5,287 bases of DNA from Psychroflexus sp. (GTDB lineage Bacteria; Bacteroidota; Bacteroidia; Flavobacteriales; Flavobacteriaceae): assembly GCA_007116535.1 (NCBI GenBank), contig SKIG01000012.1, positions 1 through 5,287 on the forward strand, given 5' to 3'. The notes under the pieces were generated by a model. That model had not been told where the DNA came from and searched no databases. It saw nothing but the letters and a program-made list of their open reading frames with translations. Numbering within the stretch: position 1 is the stretch's first letter; each line of letters starts with the position of its first letter. Positions 1 to 5,287 of this stretch are shown here, piece after piece. A program made the translations under genes and the position numbers.

Positions 1-727
1 CGATGTTGGTATGCATTGTTACAATAATTTTAATTTAGCAAAGCGAGTTGCAACTTTTCCAATTCCTATAATTACAGGTATAGGTCACTCAACCAATGAA
101 ACTGTGGTTGAAATGGTTGCACATAAAAATTGCATTACTCCAACCGATGTTGCTTATGAAATAATAAGTCATTTTCAAGAAAAAGAGCAGTCATTAGAGC
201 AAGCTAGTCAACACTTAACAAAAGCACTTACCTCACTTGTAGAAAAAGAGTCAATTCAGTTGAAGGTTCTTCAACAAAGGCTTCAGCATCAATCAAAAAT
301 GTTGCTTTTGTGGAACGAACAACATATCACACGAACTAAGGACAATTTGAATGATAGATTAAATGCATATTTTCAGCAATATCATCATCAGTTAAACTTG
401 GCTCGTCAACAAATGCACATACCAACCAAGTACCTTTTACAAAAAAATAATGAAGAGTTATCAAATTTAGAAGAAATACTAAGTAAAAGTGTCAATCATT
501 ATATAGAAAATAAACAAATGGAAATTTCAGTGCTAAATAAAAAGTTAGCAATGCTTACTCCTGAAAACAATTTCAAACGAGGCTATACATTAACTACAAA
601 AAATGGAAAAATACTTCGTTCATCTTCTGAAATAACCAATGATGATGAATTAATAACTTATTTCAAGGACGGTAAAATATCAAGTAAAGTTGTAAACAAA
701 AAAAACGACCCCGAAAGGTCGTCTTAG
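1..727 (+). CDS. xseA: Exodeoxyribonuclease VII large subunit, C-terminal part (5' truncated by window edge)
   Basis: XseA with XseB forms exonuclease VII, a cytoplasmic metal-independent nuclease that degrades single-stranded DNA into oligonucleotides during repair. The frame is open from base 2, so the ATG at 11 is an internal Met and not the start. About 241 codons are visible, roughly the second half of the family's usual 400-480 residues. The visible part opens at the end of the catalytic domain: TGIGHSTNET (about bases 74-103) aligns with the family's GHETD motif, followed by VAHKN and the PTDVA helix start. A long Gln/Glu/Leu-rich helical region follows (about 170-560), fitting the family's coiled coil. 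The C-terminal RGY motif begins at base 578, followed by the usual small beta domain ending in YFKDGKISSKV. The N-terminal OB fold lies outside the window. Unusually, the motif's Asp is Asn here, and the last codons (NDPERSS) are written by a terminator hairpin for the opposing gene. No xseB follows. Confidence 0.95.
   Translation, partial: DVGMHCYNNFNLAKRVATFPIPIITGIGHSTNETVVEMVAHKNCITPTDVAYEIISHFQEKEQSLEQASQHLTKALTSLVEKESIQLKVLQQRLQHQSKMLLLWNEQHITRTKDNLNDRLNAYFQQYHHQLNLARQQMHIPTKYLLQKNNEELSNLEEILSKSVNHYIENKQMEISVLNKKLAMLTPENNFKRGYTLTTKNGKILRSSSEITNDDELITYFKDGKISSKVVNKKNDPERSS
698..722 (-). terminator. Intrinsic terminator for the PUR-domain gene, embedded in the xseA 3' end
   Basis: Bases 705-710 (ACGACC) pair with 717-722 (GGTCGT) around a 6-nt loop. 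Read on the minus strand, the stem is followed directly by eight T residues (698-705), the form of a rho-independent terminator. It lies about 24 bp past the stop of the minus-strand gene ending at 746. On the plus strand the hairpin is preceded by A8 and followed only by a broken T-rich stretch (cttaggttggtttt), so it would be a weak terminator for xseA. Confidence 0.8.
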
Positions 728-745
728 GTTGGTTTTGATAAAAAA

Positions 746-1087
746 TTATATGTCCTCAAACTTTACATCAGAATATTTACTAGCATATTCGGAAGTATTT
801 TCTTCATGGTGAGTTTCAGAAATTACTGCTTCTCCACGCTCTTTAATTACATATTCGCTTGCTTCTTTTAATGCCTCTTGAAACTCAGCAAAATCTTCTT
901 TATATAAATAAATTTTATGTTTTCTAAAGTGAAATGATCCGTCTTCGTTAGTGAATTTTTTACTTTCCGTTATGGTTAAATAGTAATCGTCTGCTTTTGT
1001 TGCTCTAACATCTATAAAATAAGTTCGCCTTCCTGCTCGAATGACTTTTCCGTAAATTTCGTCATTATTTTTTCCGTAATCACTCAT
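746..1087 (-). CDS. PUR-domain (DUF3276) single-stranded nucleic-acid-binding protein
   Basis: This 113-residue protein matches the DUF3276/PUR-alpha-like family common in Bacteroidota and related to the Borrelia PUR protein BpuR. Family members have one PUR repeat, a curved beta sheet plus helix, and bind single-stranded DNA or RNA as dimers. The PUR repeat covers about residues 11-82. Strands run through IYGKVIRAGRRTYFIDVRA and DDYYLTITESKKF, then HFRKHKIYLYKEDF leads into the helix AEFQEALKEASEYVI. The basic and aromatic cluster RAGRRTYF (17-24) is the likely nucleic-acid surface. The tail (about 84-113) is acidic and probably disordered. The start at 1087 leaves only 10 residues before the domain and sits about 30 nt below a promoter-like sequence. 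The gene is co-directional with the ABC exporter, 79 bp away, and converges on xseA. The cellular target is unknown. Confidence 0.92.
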   Translation of the reverse strand: MSDYGKNNDEIYGKVIRAGRRTYFIDVRATKADDYYLTITESKKFTNEDGSFHFRKHKIYLYKEDFAEFQEALKEASEYVIKERGEAVISETHHEENTSEYASKYSDVKFEDI

Positions 1088-1120
1088 GAATTAATAGTTT
1101 ATTGATGATTGTTCAAGTTC

Positions 1121-1151
1121 CAAAAGTCTTAAAAAAATTAACTTAAACCAA
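1121..1151 (-). promoter_or_regulatory. Bacteroidota-type promoter for the PUR-domain gene
   Basis: On the minus strand, TTG (1151-1149) is followed after 20 nt by GACTTTTG (1128-1121). This matches the Bacteroidota TTG-N19-21-TAnnTTTG pattern except for the first base of the -7 box. Transcription would start about 25-30 nt upstream of the ATG at 1087. This suggests the gene can be transcribed independently of the upstream ABC exporter gene. Confidence 0.55.
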
Positions 1152-1166
1152 GAAAATCAACAAAAA

Positions 1167-2918
1167 TTATTCATCTGTCAACTGTTTTAAAGACAGCTCT
1201 TTATAGTAGCCAAACTGATTATAAAGCTCTTCATGAGTTCCTTCTTGCAAGATTTTTCCGTCATCTAAAACAATAATTTTATCCGCAGTTTTAGCAGAGG
1301 AAACACGATGACTAACAACTAATGCTGTTTTTTCTTTTGAAACTTCTTGAAGTTTAGCAAAGATTTCTTCTTCGGTTTCTGTATCAACTGCAGAAAGACA
1401 GTCGTCAAACAAAACTATATTCGGGTTTTTAATAATTGCTCGTGCGATTGACACCCGTTGCTTTTGACCTCCGGATAGGGTAATACCTCTTTCACCCAAA
1501 ATTGTATCATATTGTTTATGAAAACCAACAATATTTTTATGAACAGCTGCGTTTTTAGCTGCTTCAATCACTTCTTCATCAGTAGCATCAGCTTTTCCAA
1601 ATTTGATGTTTTCGCGAATGCTATCGCTAAATAAGAAAGCATCTTGAGGAACGTAACCCAATTGTTTGCGATAAAAATTCAAGTCATAACTTGTTATTGG
1701 TTGGTTATCTATGAGTATTTCGCCTTCGGATGTATCGTATAATCTTCCAACTAACTCAAGAATAGTAGATTTTCCTGAACCTGTTTTACCAATAATTGCG
1801 AATGTTTTTCCTGCTTCAATAGTAAAAGAAATATCCTTTAGTGCCTGAATATTCGTATCTTCATAGGTGAAACTAACATTTCTAAATTCAATTTTGCCTT
1901 TCAACTCTTTTTGAAGTGAACCTTTATTCTGAATACTTGGTACTTCATCAAGAAAATCATTAATTCTTTTTTGTGAAGCTGCTGCTTGTTGAACCATAGA
2001 AGTAATCCATCCAACAGAAGCAACAGGCCAAGTAAGTAGGTTAACGTACAATAAAAATTCAACTATTGTTCCAAGATTTTCTATTTCACCATTGATGTAT
2101 TGTTGTCCACCGACATACACTACAATTAAATTACTAATTCCTATTAACAAAGCCATCAGCGGAAAAAAGAATGCTTGTACTTTTACAAGATTAATATTCT
2201 TATCTTTACTTTCTATAGCCAAATCTTTGAAGTCTTTATTTATAAGTCCCTCCATTCCATAAGATTTTATCACGGCTATACCACTAAAACTTTCTTGTGT
2301 ATAGGTATTTAACTTTGAAAGAACTTGTTGTACAATTGTACTCCGTTTGTTAATGGCCACGCTAAGTTTGTAAATAGCCACTGATAAAACAGGCAACGGT
2401 ACAAGCGCATATAAAGTTAACATTGGCGCAATATTCAACATATAAGTTACAGCTACCACAAACAACGTAACTGTCATTACACCATACATAAGAGCAGGAC
2501 CTGTGTACATTCTAACCTTAGAGACATCATCAGAAATTCTATTCATTAAGTCCCCTGTTCTGTTACGTTTGTAAAAATTTAGCGATAAATTTTGGTATTG
2601 TTCGTAGATTTCATTCTTCATATCGAATTCAATTCGACGTGAAACAACAATGAAAGTTTGACGCATAAAAAAAGTAAGCAAGGCTGAAAGCGCAGAAGCA
2701 CCAAGAATAATTAAAATGTAGGTCAGTAATTCTGATTTAACTTCAGATGCATCAGTAATTGTTCCATCTATGTATTTTTCAATTACATTGGTAGATTCAC
2801 CTACATACCTAGGAGTAAAAAGCATGAAAATACGCGCTCCAATTGTAATGATTACCCCTAAAATAAGTAACCACTTGTATTTGAGAAAATACTTATTAAC
2901 GTATTTTAATTCTTTCAT
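1167..2918 (-). CDS. ABC exporter half-transporter (fused permease and ATPase) with degenerate catalytic site
   Basis: This 583-residue inner-membrane ABC exporter fuses a six-helix transmembrane domain to an ATPase, so it must work as a dimer. Predicted membrane helices are near 16-34, 64-85, 142-160, 163-184, 248-270 and 283-305. The ATPase domain begins at about 341. A-loop Tyr352, Walker A GKTGSGKST (377-385), Q-loop Gln425, GERG X-loop (475-478), signature LSGGQ (481-485), Walker B IVLFDD (501-506), D-loop SAVD (509-512) and switch His537 are all present. The residue after Walker B Asp505 is Asp506, not the usual catalytic Glu. The same change occurs in one subunit of heterodimeric exporters such as BmrC and TM287, so a partner encoded elsewhere is plausible, but no second exporter gene lies in the window. 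The substrate (lipid, drug or peptide) cannot be told. The start at 2918 gives the family-typical short N-terminus, about 34 nt below a promoter match. Confidence 0.95.
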   Translation of the reverse strand: MKELKYVNKYFLKYKWLLILGVIITIGARIFMLFTPRYVGESTNVIEKYIDGTITDASEVKSELLTYILIILGASALSALLTFFMRQTFIVVSRRIEFDMKNEIYEQYQNLSLNFYKRNRTGDLMNRISDDVSKVRMYTGPALMYGVMTVTLFVVAVTYMLNIAPMLTLYALVPLPVLSVAIYKLSVAINKRSTIVQQVLSKLNTYTQESFSGIAVIKSYGMEGLINKDFKDLAIESKDKNINLVKVQAFFFPLMALLIGISNLIVVYVGGQQYINGEIENLGTIVEFLLYVNLLTWPVASVGWITSMVQQAAASQKRINDFLDEVPSIQNKGSLQKELKGKIEFRNVSFTYEDTNIQALKDISFTIEAGKTFAIIGKTGSGKSTILELVGRLYDTSEGEILIDNQPITSYDLNFYRKQLGYVPQDAFLFSDSIRENIKFGKADATDEEVIEAAKNAAVHKNIVGFHKQYDTILGERGITLSGGQKQRVSIARAIIKNPNIVLFDDCLSAVDTETEEEIFAKLQEVSKEKTALVVSHRVSSAKTADKIIVLDDGKILQEGTHEELYNQFGYYKELSLKQLTDE

Positions 2919-2952
2919 CTATAAGTTTTGTTTGCTTTTGAGTAAAGCCATG

Positions 2953-2983
2953 CAAAAATAAACGAATACTTTTATTATTGCAC
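2953..2983 (-). promoter_or_regulatory. Bacteroidota-type promoter for the ABC exporter gene
   Basis: On the minus strand, GTG (2983-2981, one mismatch to TTG) precedes TATTTTTG (2960-2953) by 20 nt. The -7 box is a perfect TAnnTTTG. The start codon at 2918 lies about 34 nt below the box, which predicts a short leader. No Shine-Dalgarno sequence is evident, as is usual in this phylum. Confidence 0.6.
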
Positions 2984-3065
2984 TTGTATGTACAGATTAT
3001 GATATTTTTAGTACGTATATCAATGAACAAAACTACATTCTGAAACCTAAAAGTAGCAAATGAAG

Positions 3066-3073
3066 TATCTTTG
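3066..3073 (+). promoter_or_regulatory. Probable -7 box for the rhomboid gene
   Basis: TATCTTTG is a perfect match to the Bacteroidota -7 consensus TAnnTTTG and lies 22 bp before the ATG at 3096. I see no TTG at the expected 19-21 nt upstream; the nearest similar bases are TTCTG at 3038-3042. The call therefore rests on the -7 box and its position. Confidence 0.45.
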
Positions 3074-3095
3074 TGATTTTAAATTCTAAGATTTT

Positions 3096-3737
3096 ATGTC
3101 AGGAATAAATATTGTCACCCTTGCAATCATTGCGTTGAATGTTCTTATCTCTTTTAAAGGGTTTAATGACTATTCGTTTTTTCATAAATATAAATTTAGT
3201 ATTCGAAATATTTTACAAGGTGAACGCATTAGGATGTTAAGTTCAGGATTTTTGCATGTAGATACTACACATTTATTTGTGAATATGCTTACGCTGTATT
3301 TTTTTGCAGATTCAGTGATTTACTTTTTAGGTGAAATTTATTTTTTATTGATTTATTTCGGAAGTCTTCTTGCAGGAAATTTATTTTCATTTTTTTTTCA
3401 TAAAAATGAGCCTAATTATACTGCTGTTGGAGCTAGTGGAGCAGTGTTAGGAGTACTTTACTCAGCTATTTTATTGCGTCCCGATATGATGTTAGGTTTA
3501 TTTTTTATCATTCCCATTCCTGCTTATGTGTTTGGGATTGGTTATCTTTTATATTCTATTTGGGCAATGAAGCAAAATGCAGATAGAGTAGGGCATGATG
3601 CTCATTTAGGTGGCGCAATTGGTGGTTATTTACTAACCATACTATTTCAACCAAGTATTTTGACCACAAGCTTTTTGATGGTTATTTTATTAGCAATACC
3701 CATTGTGATTTTGTTTTTCTACACCAAAAATCAGTAA
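3096..3737 (+). CDS. Rhomboid family intramembrane serine protease
   Basis: Rhomboids cleave transmembrane substrates within or near the membrane using a Ser-His dyad. In this 213-residue protein the nucleophile motif is GASG (112-115) with Ser114, and the general base is His170 in GHDAHLGG (166-173). His59 and Asn63 (HLFVN), four residues apart, correspond to the oxyanion-stabilising His150/Asn154 pair of E. coli GlpG. Hydrophobic segments fall near 5-20, 55-76, 78-101, 112-128, 132-157, 168-185 and 189-208. That is the six-helix core plus one extra C-terminal helix. There is no cytoplasmic or zinc-finger extension. The start at 3096 gives a short N-terminus directly before helix 1. The gene diverges from the ABC exporter and ends 5 bp from the stop of the opposing acyl-CoA reductase gene. 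All catalytic residues are intact, so it is probably active. Its substrate is unknown. Confidence 0.94.
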   Translation: MSGINIVTLAIIALNVLISFKGFNDYSFFHKYKFSIRNILQGERIRMLSSGFLHVDTTHLFVNMLTLYFFADSVIYFLGEIYFLLIYFGSLLAGNLFSFFFHKNEPNYTAVGASGAVLGVLYSAILLRPDMMLGLFFIIPIPAYVFGIGYLLYSIWAMKQNADRVGHDAHLGGAIGGYLLTILFQPSILTTSFLMVILLAIPIVILFFYTKNQ

Positions 3738-3742
3738 TTTGA

Positions 3743-4801
3743 TTAAATACTTTCAAGAAACTTCATGGTATCTACACCATCAGCATAATCCCATAGTTGT
3801 GGAGACTGAGCTTCACCAAAATAGACCTCTTTAATATTTTTAGGATTTGGTTGTTGTTTTACAATGCACTGAATTTGTTCATTAGCAACAGTCAATAGTT
3901 GATTCAATTCATCTTCTGTGGAATATTTTTCGTAAAAAACACTAGCAATTGGAGAACCAAAACTGTGGTCTTCTTTCAACACCAAGAAGCCATTGTCCAA
4001 TAATTGAAATTTACTCATTAAGTAAACAGCTTTATTGTAATCATAATTATTCGCATATTTTGAATGGTAAATTATGTCTTTGTATTTGTACATCGCTTTG
4101 AAGAATTTATCAAAATCGTATTCCTTTGGCACAAAAAGCTTAGAAACATTTCTACACCCTAAAACAAAATAAGAAAAAATATCATCTGCTAAAAGTTGTA
4201 GTTCTTCCTCTGTTTCATTTCCTGTAAGAATAGCCACTGAATTTCTGTTTTTGCGAATTATATGTGGATTTTTACTGAAATAATATTCAAAGTATCGCGC
4301 TGTGTTATTGCTACCGGTGGCAATTACTGCATCAAATCCTGTAAGTCGATCTTTTGTAAAGCTAATTTTATTGACTAATTCAGGACAAAAAGAAATCAAC
4401 ACTTTACTTAAAAAAGGGAGAAGGAGTTTGTCGTTGCTTGAGAGTTTTGCTTCAACTAAATGACCACTTAATAAAACACATGCAAAGTCATGAAAACCTA
4501 CCAAAGGTATATTGCCTGCCATTATGATAGCTACTCTTTGAGATTGGTTGTTTTCAAAATTATAGTTATTAAGCCAATTATCAAGGTTAACATCTCTTAA
4601 TAGACTTCCCCAAGAAGTTAATGATTGAATGACATTTTCTTTAGTAAACCATGCGTTATGATGCGGAAGTTGTTGAATTAATTCAGATAACTCTTCTTCA
4701 AAAGGAGAATATAAAATTTGATTCTTATTGAATTTTTCAGTGAAATTAGAAAGGAATGTCCCTAGCTGAATAAAGGCTTTTTTTGTGTTAACTATACCCA
4801 T
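3743..4801 (-). CDS. LuxC-like acyl-CoA reductase
   Basis: This 352-residue protein resembles the LuxC acyl-CoA reductase family (aldehyde-dehydrogenase fold), which reduces fatty acyl-CoA or acyl thioesters to aldehydes with NAD(P)H through a cysteine thioester. The likely nucleophile is Cys216 in the motif VLGCRNVSKLFVP (213-225). Probable cofactor-binding stretches are IMAGNIPLVGFHDF (93-106) and ATGSNNTARYFEYYF (161-175), with KLSSND (119-124) between them. It has no signal peptide or membrane helix and should be cytoplasmic. It is shorter than Vibrio LuxC (about 480 residues), but the length fits the short version I recall from Bacteroidota. No luxD, luxE, luxA or luxB is nearby, so bioluminescence is not implied. 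The start at 4801 lies about 38 nt below a perfect promoter match and begins directly with the N-terminal helix. The gene diverges from the ferredoxin gene. The physiological substrate is unknown. Confidence 0.88.
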   Translation of the reverse strand: MGIVNTKKAFIQLGTFLSNFTEKFNKNQILYSPFEEELSELIQQLPHHNAWFTKENVIQSLTSWGSLLRDVNLDNWLNNYNFENNQSQRVAIIMAGNIPLVGFHDFACVLLSGHLVEAKLSSNDKLLLPFLSKVLISFCPELVNKISFTKDRLTGFDAVIATGSNNTARYFEYYFSKNPHIIRKNRNSVAILTGNETEEELQLLADDIFSYFVLGCRNVSKLFVPKEYDFDKFFKAMYKYKDIIYHSKYANNYDYNKAVYLMSKFQLLDNGFLVLKEDHSFGSPIASVFYEKYSTEDELNQLLTVANEQIQCIVKQQPNPKNIKEVYFGEAQSPQLWDYADGVDTMKFLESI

Positions 4802-4806
4802 TAAAA

Positions 4807-4837
4807 TTGTCAGTAATTTTATTATTATTTACTTTTG
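4807..4837 (+). promoter_or_regulatory. Bacteroidota-type promoter for the ferredoxin gene
   Basis: TTG (4807-4809) precedes TACTTTTG (4830-4837) by 20 nt, a perfect match to TTG-N19-21-TAnnTTTG. The ATG at 4863 is 25 bp below the box, so the leader would be about 20 nt. The -33 box starts only 6 bp from the start codon of the divergent acyl-CoA reductase gene. Confidence 0.75.
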
Positions 4838-4839
4838 TT

Positions 4840-4869
4840 CAAAATTACTTAAAAAATAAAAGATGGCAA
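4840..4869 (-). promoter_or_regulatory. Bacteroidota-type promoter for the acyl-CoA reductase gene
   Basis: On the minus strand, TTG (4869-4867) precedes TAATTTTG (4847-4840) by 19 nt, matching both boxes of the Bacteroidota consensus. The -33 box lies inside the first codons of the ferredoxin gene, and the -7 box is 2 bp from the -7 box of the opposing ferredoxin promoter. The predicted leader before the ATG at 4801 is about 30 nt. Confidence 0.65.
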
Positions 4870-5213
4870 TCAAAATAACAGACGAATGTATTAATTGCGG
4901 TGCTTGTGAACCTGAGTGCCCAAATACAGCAATATATGAAGGTGCAGACGATTGGCGTTACGCTGATGGTACTGATTTAGATGGAAATGTAGTTTTACCC
5001 AATGGTAAATCTGTAGATGCAAACGAAGCACAAGAGCCACTTAGTGATGAAGTTTACTATATTGTTGCAGACAAATGTACTGAATGTATGGGCTTCCACG
5101 AAGAACCACAATGTGCTGCGGTCTGTCCTGTGGATTGTTGTGTGCCAGATGAAGAAAACGTAGAAACAGAAGAAGAATTACTTGGAAAACAAGCTTTTAT
5201 GCATAAAGAATAA
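4863..5213 (+). CDS. 2[4Fe-4S] ferredoxin, YfhL/Allochromatium-like, with an inserted loop
   Basis: This 116-residue soluble electron carrier has two four-cysteine cluster motifs. The first is Cys9, Cys12, Cys15 and Cys19-Pro (CxxCxxCxxxCP). The second is Cys72, Cys75, Cys84 and Cys88-Pro, with eight residues between Cys75 and Cys84, the lengthened loop typical of Allochromatium vinosum-type ferredoxins and E. coli YfhL. By the usual pattern each cluster takes three cysteines from one motif and the last from the other. Cys92 and Cys93 are extra. Between the motifs is a stretch of about 34 residues absent from YfhL (roughly 29-62, including [20 protein letters not shown]). The C-terminus has the acidic [14 protein letters not shown] segment also seen in YfhL. 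The protein is strongly acidic, as usual for ferredoxins. It is a single-gene unit with its own promoter and terminator, divergent from the acyl-CoA reductase. Its redox partner is not shown by the sequence. Confidence 0.95.
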   Translation: MAIKITDECINCGACEPECPNTAIYEGADDWRYADGTDLDGNVVLPNGKSVDANEAQEPLSDEVYYIVADKCTECMGFHEEPQCAAVCPVDCCVPDEENVETEEELLGKQAFMHKE

Positions 5214-5233
5214 TTTTGTCTAAAAGTACATTT

Positions 5234-5266
5234 AAAAAAGCTAGTCAAATCGACTAGCTTTTTTTT
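5234..5266 (+). terminator. Intrinsic terminator after the ferredoxin gene (bidirectional-capable)
   Basis: Bases 5234-5246 (AAAAAAGCTAGTC) pair perfectly with 5252-5264 (GACTAGCTTTTTT) around a 5-nt loop. The right arm runs into eight T residues (5259-5266). It lies 20 bp past the ferredoxin stop. The A6 on the left arm gives a T-tract on the minus strand too, so it could also stop transcription arriving from the right. The remaining 21 bases of the window hold nothing I can call. Confidence 0.92.
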
Positions 5267-5287
5267 GTGGACTATTAAGTAATTAAG

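Noticed and set aside
11..13. ATG at 11 as the start of the first gene
   Set aside because: The frame is open to the window edge and the preceding residues (DVG) fit the XseA family, so this is an internal Met in a truncated gene.
1175..1196. Inverted repeat CTGTC/GACAG near the 3' end of the ABC exporter gene, considered as a terminator
   Set aside because: The stem is only 5 bp with a 12-nt loop, it lies inside the coding region, and no continuous T-tract follows it on the minus strand.
2770..2961. Plus-strand open frame of 63 codons
   Set aside because: It lies almost entirely antisense to the N-terminal part of the ABC exporter gene, has no recognisable domain or promoter, and overlaps the exporter's own promoter.
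3765..3780. Inverted repeat ATGGT/ACCAT near the 3' end of the acyl-CoA reductase gene, considered as a terminator for either convergent gene
   Set aside because: A 5-bp stem with no T-tract on either side; this is likely chance.
3743..4801. Reading the LuxC-like gene as evidence of a bioluminescence operon
   Set aside because: No luciferase subunits, acyltransferase or synthetase genes are nearby, and the protein is much shorter than Vibrio LuxC.
5057..5248. Minus-strand open frame of 63 codons
   Set aside because: It is antisense to the ferredoxin's second cluster motif and begins inside the terminator hairpin. Its Ser/Thr-rich sequence is a mirror of acidic and Cys codons.

Overview
The window is a compact, AT-rich chromosomal stretch that looks like Bacteroidota, most likely Flavobacteriales. 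Three things point there. The gene families have Bacteroidota-type sequences: a PUR-domain DUF3276 protein, a short LuxC-like acyl-CoA reductase, and a YfhL-like ferredoxin with an inserted loop. The genes lack clear Shine-Dalgarno sequences. Upstream regions carry the phylum's promoter pattern, TTG about 19-21 nt before TAnnTTTG. The genus cannot be told from this sequence alone.

Layout: (1) 1-727, plus strand, the C-terminal half of exodeoxyribonuclease VII large subunit (xseA), cut by the left edge. (2) 746-1087, minus strand, a small PUR-domain nucleic-acid-binding protein; its terminator hairpin lies inside the last codons of xseA. (3) 1167-2918, minus strand, a half-size ABC exporter whose catalytic glutamate is an aspartate. 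(4) 2919-3095, a 177-bp divergent promoter region. (5) 3096-3737, plus strand, a rhomboid intramembrane serine protease with catalytic Ser and His present. (6) 3743-4801, minus strand, a LuxC-like acyl-CoA reductase, meeting the rhomboid gene tail to tail with only 5 bp between stops. (7) 4802-4862, a 61-bp divergent region with two overlapping promoters. (8) 4863-5213, plus strand, a 2[4Fe-4S] ferredoxin, followed by a strong hairpin terminator at 5234-5266. No gap between genes exceeds 300 bases.

The genes do not form one pathway. The window is mostly single-gene transcription units in alternating orientation: DNA repair, nucleic-acid binding, export, membrane proteolysis, acyl-CoA/aldehyde metabolism and electron transfer. 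The acyl-CoA reductase and ferredoxin are linked by their shared, mutually exclusive promoter region, but a functional link is only inferred.

I found no mobile element, CRISPR array, RNA gene or clearly undescribed system. The points most worth a second look are the face-to-face promoters at 4807-4869, the degenerate ATPase site of the ABC protein, the Asn in place of a conserved Asp in XseA, the ferredoxin insertion, and the terminator embedded in xseA.
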